A stretch of DNA of 64,000 nucleotides from Spartinivicinus ruber (GCF_011009015.1 NZ_CP048878.1:1105501-1169500); one strand, 5' to 3'. Counted from the first letter of the stretch, positions 34,152 through 42,514 are shown. Notes: generated by a model from the letters alone, not told the origin. Program-made: numbers and translations.

Positions 34152-34987
34152 TAAGGCTGCCACAAGCGAACCTCCTTTTTCTTAAAGTTATAATCACATG
34201 CTCTTAATATTCGAGCACACCGAGCTTGTATTAATGCGGCTTCCTCGCCTAATCCAGCTTTTTCGTAGCATGACACCACGGTTTCCCAAAGAGAGCTAGA
34301 CGGTGTTTTTTGCCACCTTATTTCTGTGGTCCCTTTGCGTAGCCCAGACTTAAATGTGTGCTCGTAAGGCTCGAACTTTAAGCCGCCTTTAAGCAGCTCT
34401 TGTGCTAGCCCTTCGCCAACGCCAGGACAACCCGGATAACCATCAGCCACATCACCAGTAAGCACTTGTTGCATAAAGTACAGCTCTGCGTCTTGTTCAG
34501 TGTTAAAGGCTGGCTCAAGGTCTTTGTTAGGGTTAAAGAGATATACACCACCTATGGTACGCATGTCCTTATCCTCGGACACAATAACTTTATCAGCTTC
34601 AGGCTTATACTTAGGCCACGTTGCCAAGATGCCCATAATGTCGTCAGCTTCTAGCGTTGGCCGCTGGAAAGTTTCATAATTATCTTTAACGTACTCAACG
34701 ATGCCAGCGTAAGCACACGGCTTCTGAACTTCTTTCCTGTTGCTCTTATATTCTGGATAAATAGATTTACGAAAGTTTTCTGCATCCGTGAGGCACATAA
34801 TTACTTCGTCTAATTGGCAAGCCTTGATAATGTAATCTACTTTACCTTCAAATATGGACCGAACAGTGTTGAAATCAGCGTGATAAGTCCACCAATCGTT
34901 GCCCCAATTAATTGCTGTCTGAGCGGCTGAGGAAGCCTGAAAACAAAGTATATCTGTGTCGAGGAGTCCTACTTTTTTAGAACTCAA
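34151..34987 (-). CDS. 5'-3' exonuclease (gp6-like)
   Basis: 278 residues of the FEN/T7 gp6 type. Metal-binding acidic residues are in LLDTDILCFQAS (10-20), PTLEADDIMGILA (about 105) and VIVSEDKDMRTIGG (about 130), with the helix-hairpin-helix DGYPGCPGVGEGLAQELLKGG near residue 185. It removes RNA primers and degrades host DNA. The start is a TTG at 34987 supported by AGGAG 8 bases upstream; no ATG fits. Confidence 0.9.
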   Translation of the reverse strand: MSSKKVGLLDTDILCFQASSAAQTAINWGNDWWTYHADFNTVRSIFEGKVDYIIKACQLDEVIMCLTDAENFRKSIYPEYKSNRKEVQKPCAYAGIVEYVKDNYETFQRPTLEADDIMGILATWPKYKPEADKVIVSEDKDMRTIGGVYLFNPNKDLEPAFNTEQDAELYFMQQVLTGDVADGYPGCPGVGEGLAQELLKGGLKFEPYEHTFKSGLRKGTTEIRWQKTPSSSLWETVVSCYEKAGLGEEAALIQARCARILRACDYNFKKKEVRLWQP

Positions 34988-35156
34988 ATGTTAAGCTCCT
35001 GTCTACCTTATCGAAATAGAGTTTATCTGTGGGTATTGTTGCGAGATGCTCAAATGCCTTACTACAAAGCATGGTGTCATCTGGGACTTCATATTCATCT
35101 AAAAATCGCTTCAAATCTTTAACTGTAATAATGTCTTCTGTAGTAAATTCGACCAT
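34977..35156 (-). CDS. Small paralogous protein b, 59 aa
   Basis: 59 residues. Its pattern ITVKDLKRFLDEYEVPDDTML with a final SLTFEF matches the neighbour upstream (35171-35365): ITVGELKAFLEKNKVPDYALL with final ALAFEF. The two are tandem paralogs, about a third identical. Ribosome site AGAGGAAAA. Its end overlaps the exonuclease start by 11 bp. Confidence 0.65.
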   Translation of the reverse strand: MVEFTTEDIITVKDLKRFLDEYEVPDDTMLCSKAFEHLATIPTDKLYFDKVDRSLTFEF

Positions 35157-35170
35157 TTATTTTCCTCTCT

Positions 35171-35365
35171 TTAAAACTCAAAAGCTAAGGCTGTTTCTTC
35201 TGCATCGTAGAAAGCGTTAGTTGCGTATAATCGACCTGAGCCACAATAGGGCTTTTGAGTGTCTTCTATTTGTAGCAAGGCATAATCAGGCACTTTATTT
35301 TTTTCTAGAAAAGCTTTTAGCTCACCAACAGTAATCCGAGGGTTATTGCGTAGATACTTAATCAT
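35171..35365 (-). CDS. Small paralogous protein a, 64 aa
   Basis: 64 residues from the ATG at 35365, which overlaps the end of the upstream gene by 8 bp; the frame continues upstream but without a ribosome site. It is the tandem paralog of the 59-residue neighbour (shared ITV..LK.FL....VPD and terminal FEF). Soluble, unknown function. Confidence 0.6.
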   Translation of the reverse strand: MIKYLRNNPRITVGELKAFLEKNKVPDYALLQIEDTQKPYCGSGRLYATNAFYDAEETALAFEF

Positions 35366-35549
35366 TTCTACCCTTATTATTTTCCAATTTAATAACAGTC
35401 TTGTAGTAACAACGGCAACCATCAACCCATAAATAGTCTTTTAAATATTCGTCTTGTTTTTCTACGAGGCCAGGGAGAAGGTATGAGCCTATAGTGGAGT
35501 AAAGGACTTTATCGCCTACTTCTAATTGATTGCAGAGAACGTCATTCAT
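35358..35549 (-). CDS. Small beta-rich protein, 63 aa
   Basis: 63 residues (LEVGDKVLYSTIGSYLLPGL...), likely a small SH3-like barrel. Its ATG overlaps the stop of the preceding gene by 4 bp (ATGA). No function known; the coupled arrangement supports expression with the replication-exonuclease block. Confidence 0.55.
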   Translation of the reverse strand: MNDVLCNQLEVGDKVLYSTIGSYLLPGLVEKQDEYLKDYLWVDGCRCYYKTVIKLENNKGRND

Positions 35550-35917
35550 ACTTTTTCTAGGTCTAAATCTCCATCCTTATCTAATATTGATTTGGGTATT
35601 TTAGTCCTTTCCCCTTTAAATACTTTAGGCTCAGCCCAACACTGTCCGTTTCTTATACTGATTAGGCAGTAAGTATCGCGGGCTACATTGGCCACTATTG
35701 CTAGTTCGGCAGGTAAACCGGGAAATGTAACTCTTACAAAATCATCCACCTTGTATACTTCTTCAGGCTTTATCCTAAATTCTTCTGAATAGTTAAAGGT
35801 AGGAAAATCCTCGTCAAGCCATTCCTTTTCCCGTCTACAATATGACTCTATTTCTTTCCCGTTTTTAAATGCTTCGATTACTTTCCAGTGCTTTTGTATA
35901 CCTTCACGAGTCGGCAA
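35546..35917 (-). CDS. Hypothetical phage protein, 123 aa
   Basis: 123 residues with N-terminal helical part (HWKVIEAFKNGKEIES) typical of phage proteins that open with a short wHTH-like segment, and a beta-rich second half (VDDFVRVTFPGLPAELAIVA). No named family. It starts 40 bp inside the preceding membrane-protein gene, in another frame, with AAGGAGAAAAAATATT upstream region as its ribosome site. Confidence 0.6.
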   Translation of the reverse strand: MPTREGIQKHWKVIEAFKNGKEIESYCRREKEWLDEDFPTFNYSEEFRIKPEEVYKVDDFVRVTFPGLPAELAIVANVARDTYCLISIRNGQCWAEPKVFKGERTKIPKSILDKDGDLDLEKV

Positions 35918-36081
35918 TATTTTTTCTCCTTATTATTTATATAGGTTTCGCAATGATGCTCCATAGTGTACTTATTTAGGCCCCACTCACCCTTTTTATC
36001 TCGCATCAGGACAACATCAGGCGGAATTGTTAAAGCCCATAGAACAAGAAGAGCTGTGATAAGGCTGATAATTAAGTTCAT
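35878..36081 (-). CDS. Small membrane-anchored protein, 67 aa
   Basis: 67 residues with one N-terminal membrane helix (NLIISLITALLVLWALTI) and a charged exterior domain with two Cys (HHCETYINNKEKKYCRL). It lies 16 bp after the SleB-like lysis gene, so it could be a lysis accessory (spanin-like or holin-like), but no family motif proves that. Confidence 0.55.
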   Translation of the reverse strand: MNLIISLITALLVLWALTIPPDVVLMRDKKGEWGLNKYTMEHHCETYINNKEKKYCRLVKVYKSTGK

Positions 36082-36096
36082 TAGGGGTTCTCACGC

Positions 36097-36525
36097 TTAT
36101 TTATAAAAAATGTGATTATTAATTGTTGTGGTCCTGATTAAAGATTCAGCCCAGTAGGGCCTTACGTAATTTGCATGATAATGTGTTGCTCCCTTGGTTA
36201 AATTTAGTTTTGTGCCTGCAAGTAACTCCTTTGCTACTAGGTGTGATAGGTAAGCTGATTCGGGTTCCTTCATAGCATCTGGTAGCTTGTCATGAGTCCA
36301 TGAAAATTGCTTTTCTTGGTAGACCACAGCACATATAGAGCTAGGCCAGCGTTTGTCATTCACCCGGTTCAGAGTTACTTCACCCACTGCCAACATGCCT
36401 ATAAGCCCTTCGCCACGGGCTTCGTGGTAAATATTGAGGGTTAGGCATTGGAGGTCTGTTGTAGATAGAGGATGAGAGGTACAAGCAGTTAGAAAAAAGA
36501 GAAGTGAGAATTGTGTTAAGCGCAT
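36097..36525 (-). CDS. SleB-type cell-wall hydrolase, lipoprotein
   Basis: 142 residues. The N-terminus RLTQFSLLFFLTACTS is a lipobox signal (LTAC), so the protein should be anchored in the envelope. The rest is a Hydrolase_2/SleB domain with the catalytic Glu in NIYHEARGEGLIGMLAVGEV and the later TKGATHYHANYV motif. It cleaves peptidoglycan. T7 uses an unrelated amidase (gp3.5). It lies just after the DNA polymerase position, as the T7 lysozyme lies in the replication block. Confidence 0.85.
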   Translation of the reverse strand: MRLTQFSLLFFLTACTSHPLSTTDLQCLTLNIYHEARGEGLIGMLAVGEVTLNRVNDKRWPSSICAVVYQEKQFSWTHDKLPDAMKEPESAYLSHLVAKELLAGTKLNLTKGATHYHANYVRPYWAESLIRTTTINNHIFYK

Positions 36526-36539
36526 TGTCTCCTGTTTGC

Positions 36540-36548
36540 TGATATAAT
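36540..36548 (+). promoter_or_regulatory. Extended -10 promoter, cargo gene 73 aa
   Basis: TGATATAAT: extended -10 element (TGn plus perfect TATAAT), 23 bp before the plus-strand ATG at 36572 and between the divergent SleB start and the cargo gene. Confidence 0.55.
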
Positions 36549-36571
36549 TAACTTTATTTGTGAGTATATAA

Positions 36572-36793
36572 ATGCCAACTGTAACTGAGATTGCATATGT
36601 TGTTGGGGGGTTAGCTGGTGTGGTATTGACTCTTTCATGCTATATCAAAGGTGAAATAACTTTCCTTGGAAATTTGTTAAATAACTCAGTATTTACCCGT
36701 AAAAACCATCCTATTAAATTTCATTTATGTATAATTCTTTTCTTATTTATTAATTGCTTAGTTATTGCTGCAGGACTTGGACTTTTAGATTAG
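36572..36793 (+). CDS. Plus-strand small membrane protein, 73 aa
   Basis: 73 residues with two predicted membrane helices (VTEIAYVVGGLAGVVLTLSC and FHLCIILFLFINCLVIAAGLGLL). It overlaps the end of the convergent DNA polymerase gene by 4 bp. It has its own extended -10 promoter, so it should be made in the lysogen. No family known; a membrane-based superinfection block is one possibility. Confidence 0.65.
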   Translation: MPTVTEIAYVVGGLAGVVLTLSCYIKGEITFLGNLLNNSVFTRKNHPIKFHLCIILFLFINCLVIAAGLGLLD

Positions 36794-38667
36794 TGTGTAT
36801 CTGCCCAAGTTAATCCAATGTCATAACTGGCTTTTAATGGACACCTAAAGCTAAATATTTCTGTTACTCTATCCATTGCTTGCTCACAGTAGGAACCAAT
36901 CTGCTTAGCTATTTCTTCAGTACGACAGGCTATCTGGACCTCATCATGAACCCAAGCACAGAAGGCATAGTCACCATGCCAGCCGTGAGTTAAACCGTTA
37001 GCTTGGCACAAGTCCTCTATCTCAAGTAACCAACGCTTACAGATAAGAGCACCGGCCCCTTGAAGTAAGTAATTAAGGGCTTTGTGTTGAGAAGAAACAG
37101 CTACATGACGACCATCGAGACCAACAAGATAGCCACGGTCCTTTGCTGTTTTCTTTACTGCATCAAGTAAGTATTTAAGAGCGGGTAAGTTTTTAAGTAA
37201 TTTATTTTTATATTTTCTGCCTAACTTTTTATGCAGCTCTGGTGGTGCATCTGGTTTAATTACTGAACCTGCTAATTCGTCTCCTCCTCCGTAAATGAGT
37301 AAGTAAACAAAGCGCTTAGCTATTATGTTTCTGGCGTGCTCATGCTTAGGGTTATGTATATCTCGCACAGTACCCTTTGGTAAAAGCTCAAGGGCTAATG
37401 TGTTGGTCCAGTGAATATCGCCAGCCTTAATTGCTTCAACATATTTGCCTTTGTCATAACGAGCCATGTAGTGCCCCATGACTCGCAGTTCGAGCTGGTC
37501 AGCGTCACTCCCTAACAAAGTCCAGCCTTCAGGAACTGTGAAGAGGGACCGGCACTCTTTACCATAGGGGGCTTTAGTGCTTGGCACTTGGGCAATGTTA
37601 GGATAAGCGTGGGTAGCTCGACCTGTAATTGCACCATTGGGATTGACATGACCGTGGATAAAGCCGTTGCGTTCCATACGTAGCCAAGCGTTATCACCTT
37701 CTGCCAGTTGACCAATGCGCTTATTAATCATTAAGTATTCGCATAAAGCTTTGGCGTGAGGATTATTTAAGCGACCTAATATTTTCTCATCTATTTTAGC
37801 CTGTCCCTTATCAGTGAACTCCTTTGGTTCCCAGCCGTAAAGCTTTTGAAGGCGCTGGACTATATGAGCACGACTAGCAGGATTAAATGTTATGCGCTCA
37901 AAGGTGGTGTAAGGTGCTCCTTCAACAACACTTGCTCTTTGTGGGTCCTTATAATTGAGAGTTTTCTTAGGGTGTTTAACTTCCTTTTTCTTATTCCACC
38001 AGCCAAAGGAAATAATTAAATCTTCTTTAATAGAAGCTCTTTTCTGTGCTAGCTCCTGATAAAGAGAAACAGCAGCCTTCTTATTAAAAGCAAACCCGTT
38101 GCGCTCCTGTAGTGCCATGAGAGCAGAAATACGGTTTTCGTGGTCTAATGCCATAGGCGAATAATTTTTGCTTTCTAGTAAGGCTACAAGCTGCCTAGTA
38201 ACTTCAACGTCCTGTTCACAATAAGAAAGCATTTCCTCAGAAAAGTGTTGCCAATCTGTAGCTTCGCCAAAGTCACCCTTAAGCACGCCTAAACGGTAAC
38301 CCCAAGCCTTAATGGAGTGGGACCCATATAATTTGGCAGGTAAGGCGTAAGGCTTTTTCCTGCTGCGCTCCCAGTCCATGTCTTTAAGGTTCGAGTAGAT
38401 AAGGCGGCTTTCTGCTAGGGAATCGCGAAGTCGGCCACGGGGCTTCCATTTGGGATAAAGCTTTTTAATGGCGGGATAATCGAACCAGAAACCGTTGTGT
38501 GCTATAAGCTCGTCGGCGTCTTCAAGATATAAAATAGCGTCCATTATTTCATTCGGGCGGAAGCTCTCTTTTATATCTTTTACTTTATCATAGGTGCAAA
38601 TGCAGTGTATTTTGGTGAGGACATCAAGAAGGCCATTAGTTTCTATATCAAATTCAATTGAAGTCAT
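36790..38667 (-). CDS. Family A DNA polymerase (gp5-like)
   Basis: 625 residues (T7 gp5 is 704). The 3'-5' exonuclease domain starts with FDIETNGLLD (Asp, Glu at residues 6-8) and includes YCEQDVEVTRQL near 150. The polymerase domain has motif A LLGSDADQLELRVMGHYM (about 385), motif B KRFVYLLIYGGGDELAGS (about 450) and motif C AWVHDEVQIAC (about 570). All catalytic Asp residues are present. It copies the phage genome with the primase-helicase and SSB. Confidence 0.95.
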   Translation of the reverse strand: MTSIEFDIETNGLLDVLTKIHCICTYDKVKDIKESFRPNEIMDAILYLEDADELIAHNGFWFDYPAIKKLYPKWKPRGRLRDSLAESRLIYSNLKDMDWERSRKKPYALPAKLYGSHSIKAWGYRLGVLKGDFGEATDWQHFSEEMLSYCEQDVEVTRQLVALLESKNYSPMALDHENRISALMALQERNGFAFNKKAAVSLYQELAQKRASIKEDLIISFGWWNKKKEVKHPKKTLNYKDPQRASVVEGAPYTTFERITFNPASRAHIVQRLQKLYGWEPKEFTDKGQAKIDEKILGRLNNPHAKALCEYLMINKRIGQLAEGDNAWLRMERNGFIHGHVNPNGAITGRATHAYPNIAQVPSTKAPYGKECRSLFTVPEGWTLLGSDADQLELRVMGHYMARYDKGKYVEAIKAGDIHWTNTLALELLPKGTVRDIHNPKHEHARNIIAKRFVYLLIYGGGDELAGSVIKPDAPPELHKKLGRKYKNKLLKNLPALKYLLDAVKKTAKDRGYLVGLDGRHVAVSSQHKALNYLLQGAGALICKRWLLEIEDLCQANGLTHGWHGDYAFCAWVHDEVQIACRTEEIAKQIGSYCEQAMDRVTEIFSFRCPLKASYDIGLTWADTH

Positions 38668-38675
38668 TTACCTCC

Positions 38676-39221
38676 TTAATAAGCGAATTTTAATTTCATA
38701 TTTGGATACTTTTTACTAAGCCTTGCGTACCTTTCCTTCATCCGCTTTTCAGCTTCAAAGTAGCGGTAATGCGTTAAGGTCTGGTTTTCCAGGTCTTTAA
38801 TAAAGGCTTCTGTAAAGGTCCAGCTTTTACCATCAGTTCCCACTTGGCAAAGCCCAAAGTCCATACCTTCTAGCAGCTCTACAAGGGGCATGTCGCGTGA
38901 TAGGTAAATGACTTGCAGTTCACCATTCATATTCACAAAGTAGTCAATTGCCTGAACGCCTCGTTCTTCAGCTATTCCCTTATAAAAACCATCAGCATTA
39001 CCGACTGAGCGCGTAAGGTTAAAATGATTTTGGAGACAGCTACGAACAGCTAAAGGATTTTCTACATAAATAAAAAGGTCCCAATCTTTTATTGGTTTAT
39101 CTAAAAGGTAGTCACGTGGTGCACCACCGGCTAAATAAACTACATTGGTTTTTCTTAGCTTGTTAACCATGGAAATTAGCTGGGACCACTCAGAAGGTAT
39201 GGGCTTAATTTGAATTTGCAT
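38676..39221 (-). CDS. Nucleotidyltransferase-fold protein
   Basis: 181 residues with the pol-beta nucleotidyltransferase motif YLAGGAPRDYLLDKPIKDWDLFIY near residue 30 (GG...RD...DxD), as in CCA-adding enzymes, but without their C-terminal RNA-binding domain. A second acidic residue (QAIDYFVN) follows near residue 92. Such minimal enzymes may modify a nucleotide, RNA or protein; substrate unknown. It sits 8 bp before the DNA polymerase gene in the replication operon, so it is likely made early-middle in infection. Confidence 0.75.
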   Translation of the reverse strand: MQIQIKPIPSEWSQLISMVNKLRKTNVVYLAGGAPRDYLLDKPIKDWDLFIYVENPLAVRSCLQNHFNLTRSVGNADGFYKGIAEERGVQAIDYFVNMNGELQVIYLSRDMPLVELLEGMDFGLCQVGTDGKSWTFTEAFIKDLENQTLTHYRYFEAEKRMKERYARLSKKYPNMKLKFAY

Positions 39222-39280
39222 TGAGAAATCCTCTTTCTTTTCTTGTGTATCTGCTGAACTAATTGAAGAAGTTATTCATA

Positions 39281-39309
39281 TTGATAGTTTGTGCTGGATA
39301 TAATATAAT
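39281..39309 (+). promoter_or_regulatory. Strong sigma70-type promoter
   Basis: TTGATA (39281-39286), 17-bp spacer, perfect TATAAT (39304-39309). Points to the plus-strand membrane protein gene. Confidence 0.75.
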
Positions 39310-39351
39310 CAACCCTTTTATGTTTTGATGAGTCGCACTTTTATGGATGGT

Positions 39352-39639
39352 ATGGATAGCGTTTATTTTATTGGCATTTTGCTTGCCTTATTTCCTTTTA
39401 TTTTTGCATTGTTTTTAACAGGCAAGACAAATAAAGTTACAAACTACATAGCAGTCCTGGGCATTTTTTATCTTGTATCTGCTACGCAATCATTATTATA
39501 TTTTGTAATACCAAGGAAATTTATAACAGAAGTTTACTCAAGCACTTATGGTGCCTATATCAGCCTGTTACTGTTTTACGGTTTATCTATTGCTGTTAGT
39601 ATTTTTTGGTATAAAAAAATAAGAAAGCATGATTCTTAG
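39352..39639 (+). CDS. Plus-strand membrane protein, three helices
   Basis: 95 residues from the ATG at 39352, which has GGATGG upstream; in-frame ATGs at 39328 and 39343 also exist, the first only about 12 bp from the predicted transcription start. Three membrane helices (YFIGILLALFPFIFALFL, YIAVLGIFYLVSATQSLLYF, YISLLLFYGLSIAVSIFWY). No family recognised. A near-consensus promoter stands directly upstream, so it should be strongly expressed by the host polymerase in the lysogen, unlike its opposite-strand neighbours. Confidence 0.65.
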   Translation: MDSVYFIGILLALFPFIFALFLTGKTNKVTNYIAVLGIFYLVSATQSLLYFVIPRKFITEVYSSTYGAYISLLLFYGLSIAVSIFWYKKIRKHDS

Positions 39640-39654
39640 TTGGGTCAGTTTCTA

Positions 39655-41286
39655 TTAAAATCCACTCGTTGATGACTCCTTTACATCCTCTACATCAAAG
39701 GGGTCATGCTCTTGCTTTCGGCCTGTGGCGGGGTCATATAGCAGGTTAATCGTGGTTCCCGTAGACTGGCCGGTATATCTGTCCTTAAGTATCCGAAATA
39801 CAGTTTTATTTTTTTCTTCGTCTTCCTCTGCTTGCTGGTCTCGTTCAAGGGCAAAGGTGAAATTGGCATATTGCACATTAGCTTTACCTCCAGCAAAGTC
39901 GTCAAGTGTTACTCGACCGCCTTCCTCGTGACTTTTTTTACCGTCTTTTTTTCGTAGGTGCGAAACGTAGTAGAGTGTGAAAGGCAGTTCTTTATTTAAA
40001 TCATTCAAGCCACGCATAAAGGATTTAAGGACCTCAAGACCTTGGCCTTCTCCTACTGCATCCATAATATAAGTGATGTGGTCTAGGTAAACATGACGTG
40101 CTCCGTAGCCTTCAACGCCTAACCGGATGTACTGCAAGATATCTTCAGGTTCCGTATTGCCATCCACAGCGTACATCAATAAATTTTGGGCTACTTTTTC
40201 CCTGGTCTTTTTAAATTGCGTGTAATCGTACGAAGAACCGGGAACGTGATATAATTTTGAGTCAACCTTGCCTGCGATGGTATTTAGCGTTAGCTGTAAA
40301 TTGGGTTCTTCAAGAAAGAAAGTCATGCACTTTTCGTTGTGGACCCCAATGTTGTGTGCGATATCCTCCTTTAATAAGTCAGTTTTACCACATCCAGTGC
40401 CTGAGCCGATGGCGTACATTTCATTTGGTCTTTTGCCATAGGTTGCCTGGGTTAACGTGGGGAAAGGCCAGGATAAGCCCATTTCAGGCTCTTGATAAGC
40501 TGTTGCTAAAACTTCCTCACCAGTGAATATGCAAGCGGGTTTAAAAGGCTTAGCATCCCATATAGCAGGAATAATTAAGTCAATACGGCCTGCTACAAGC
40601 GCTTCATTAGCATCTTTAAATGGGAGAGAGGCAACACGAGCTTTAGCACCAAGTAAACGACAGGCTTCTTCTGTGGCTATCTGGCCCGGTTCATCATTAT
40701 CAAACATGATAATAATTTCTTCGAAGCCATCTAAATAAGCCTTATTATCAAGGAAGGTCTGCTTAACAGAAGATGCGCCATTTGGTAGGGACACAACAGG
40801 ATATTTATTATTTTGAGCTTCAGAGACCGAGAGCGCATCTATTTCACCTTCAGTTATTACAAGCTTGCGCCCACCGTTACGCCAAGTGTGCCAGCCGAAA
40901 AACGGAAGCTTTCGGGTATTCCCAAGTATTGTAAAGGTTTTATCAGGAAAGCGTATTTTCTGGGCTTGTACAACGTGCGTCTTAGGGCAAACGTAGTTAG
41001 CAATGTGAACGGATTTATCTTTAAATCGGCCTACTTTATAGCCTAATTTACGGCATGTTTCCTCGCTAATTTTGCGTTTAACTAGGCCTTTATAATTACC
41101 CTCAATTAAAGAGTGCGACACTGATTTTTTATTTCCTCCTTCCTCTCCATTGGATTTAAGAAAATAGTTGCAGTTAGGGGTATAACAATTGGCGTGTCCA
41201 TCATCATAAACTGCAACGTTATCCTGTGAGCCACACCTAGGGCATGGCTCGCGGCTTACAACTCTAGTGGATAAATGCGAGGTCAT
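39655..41286 (-). CDS. Primase-helicase (gp4-like)
   Basis: 543 residues (T7 gp4 is 566). The N-terminal zinc finger has four Cys at 15, 18, 34 and 39 (CPRCGSQD...CYTPNC), the TOPRIM domain shows ITEGEIDALSVSEA (about 140) and IIMFDNDEPGQ (about 190), and the DnaB-type helicase has Walker A GSGTGCGKT (about 292) and the DHITYIMD motif. It unwinds DNA and makes primers in the replisome. Confidence 0.95.
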   Translation of the reverse strand: MTSHLSTRVVSREPCPRCGSQDNVAVYDDGHANCYTPNCNYFLKSNGEEGGNKKSVSHSLIEGNYKGLVKRKISEETCRKLGYKVGRFKDKSVHIANYVCPKTHVVQAQKIRFPDKTFTILGNTRKLPFFGWHTWRNGGRKLVITEGEIDALSVSEAQNNKYPVVSLPNGASSVKQTFLDNKAYLDGFEEIIIMFDNDEPGQIATEEACRLLGAKARVASLPFKDANEALVAGRIDLIIPAIWDAKPFKPACIFTGEEVLATAYQEPEMGLSWPFPTLTQATYGKRPNEMYAIGSGTGCGKTDLLKEDIAHNIGVHNEKCMTFFLEEPNLQLTLNTIAGKVDSKLYHVPGSSYDYTQFKKTREKVAQNLLMYAVDGNTEPEDILQYIRLGVEGYGARHVYLDHITYIMDAVGEGQGLEVLKSFMRGLNDLNKELPFTLYYVSHLRKKDGKKSHEEGGRVTLDDFAGGKANVQYANFTFALERDQQAEEDEEKNKTVFRILKDRYTGQSTGTTINLLYDPATGRKQEHDPFDVEDVKESSTSGF

Positions 41287-41545
41287 GCTTATGCATTAAG
41301 TCTCGGGCGTGTTTAATATCTCTGACCTTATTTAAAAAGTCCCAACGGAAAGAGTAGGAATAATCAGTGTCTTCCTGTTTCGCGATGATAGGCACGTCGT
41401 AGTTCTTTGTCATATCGTGGACCACAGCAGCTAGACGCGTAATGCCATACATGCCTATTGCTTCGTTACGGGTTATGTGGCCGTATTTTAATATGTGCTC
41501 AGTGACTATTTGGCGCTGGGGTTTCTTGGTTTTCTTCTTTGCCAT
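41264..41545 (-). CDS. HTH_39-like small protein
   Basis: 93 residues. A basic N-terminus (KKKTKKPQRQ) precedes a helix-turn-helix of the HTH_39 type (ILKYGHITRNEAIGMYGITR followed by LAAVVHDM). It probably binds nucleic acid. It overlaps the RusA gene end by 47 bp and the primase start by 23 bp, unusually long overlaps, both in other frames. Confidence 0.7.
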   Translation of the reverse strand: MAKKKTKKPQRQIVTEHILKYGHITRNEAIGMYGITRLAAVVHDMTKNYDVPIIAKQEDTDYSYSFRWDFLNKVRDIKHARDLMHKHDLAFIH

Positions 41546-41885
41546 GCTGTTTCTCGTAAGGTATCAATTGGAATTTAAGAAATTCTTCGCCCTTCTTTAC
41601 GATGTTCTTTTCGATGACTAAGCGATAAATTTTATTATCATTAAAGTCATACCTTTTTTGGAGAACATCAATGAAGGGCTTAAGAGCATTGTCAATGTCA
41701 GCTCTACTATTACTGTAAGAAACAAGAAGTTTTAGCGTTAATTTACCTTCGGGTACGGACACGTCAGGTAAGGTGCTTATTAATATTTCTTCGTAATCAC
41801 GATATTTCTTGCTTTTTACTTTACGGCCAAGAAAGGCTTCATTGACTGAGAGAGGTTTAGTTTTAACTGTGATAGGTTGCTTCAC
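41499..41885 (-). CDS. rusA: RusA-type Holliday junction resolvase
   Basis: 128 residues, normal RusA size (about 120). The catalytic region SNSRADIDNALKPFIDVLQ near residue 60 carries the conserved Asp residues, followed by YDFNDNKIYRLVIEKN. It resolves branched DNA during replication and before packaging. T7 uses the unrelated endonuclease I (gp3) in the same gene position, so this is a non-homologous replacement. The start overlaps the SSB stop by one base. Confidence 0.9.
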   Translation of the reverse strand: MKQPITVKTKPLSVNEAFLGRKVKSKKYRDYEEILISTLPDVSVPEGKLTLKLLVSYSNSRADIDNALKPFIDVLQKRYDFNDNKIYRLVIEKNIVKKGEEFLKFQLIPYEKQHGKEENQETPAPNSH

Positions 41886-42514
41886 TAAAAGTCGCCGTCG
41901 TCCTCCTCGTCAGTTTCAGGTATATCGCCGTCTTTTTCCTCTGCATCAAATGGGGCTCCATCATCCAAGGTAAAGCCTTCTTCCTCATCATCAAAACCGT
42001 AAGAAGATGCTGACGCTGTGAAGTTTGGTTCCTCGTATTTATATACACGGACTGCTTGTGGTTGTAGCGTGAGACCTACACCTATTGAGGGGGTATACCA
42101 AGTGTAGAAGACAGTCGAAATACGGACCTCACTACCTTGACCCAAGACTTTATCTTCAGGAATTATATTATTCTTGGTGTCATATAAAGCGGGACGCCGG
42201 GAATACTCGGTGCCATCTTTCTTTTTAATTTTTGCCTTCATTTTAAACTTAAAAGTTACTGTGCCTTCGTCTTCATCCTCTTCATAAGGCAAATCGGATT
42301 TTTTCAGCTTTTTCTTTTTCAGCTTTTTACACTGCTCTTGGTAGTATGCATCAAAGCGTTTGTCTATTTCATCAATGAGAGGCTGTGCATCTTCATGAGA
42401 CAAAATAAGCTTTACGTCGTATACACCATCAGCATCAAATTTGGTGTCTGCTGTGTTTAAATGAGGGTAAGGGCCAAGAGTGCCGCGAGGTGAGATAAAA
42501 TTTTCTTTTGCCAT
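41885..42514 (-). CDS. Single-stranded DNA-binding protein (gp2.5-like)
   Basis: 209 residues (T7 gp2.5 is 232). OB-fold with FISPRGTLGPYPHLNTADTK at the start and GQGSEVRISTVFYTWYTPSIG and GVGLTLQPQAVRVYKY in the core, ending with a long acidic tail (EEKDGDIPETDEEDDGDF). The terminal aromatic residue and acidic tail, which bind polymerase and helicase in T7, are both present. Confidence 0.93.
   Translation of the reverse strand: MAKENFISPRGTLGPYPHLNTADTKFDADGVYDVKLILSHEDAQPLIDEIDKRFDAYYQEQCKKLKKKKLKKSDLPYEEDEDEGTVTFKFKMKAKIKKKDGTEYSRRPALYDTKNNIIPEDKVLGQGSEVRISTVFYTWYTPSIGVGLTLQPQAVRVYKYEEPNFTASASSYGFDDEEEGFTLDDGAPFDAEEKDGDIPETDEEDDGDF

Noticed and set aside
35480-35500. Minus-strand CACTATAGG, as in T7 promoters
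   Set aside because: Found only once, inside a gene, and no matching copy precedes the capsid, SSB or other middle/late genes. The specificity loop of this polymerase differs from T7, so the match is likely chance.
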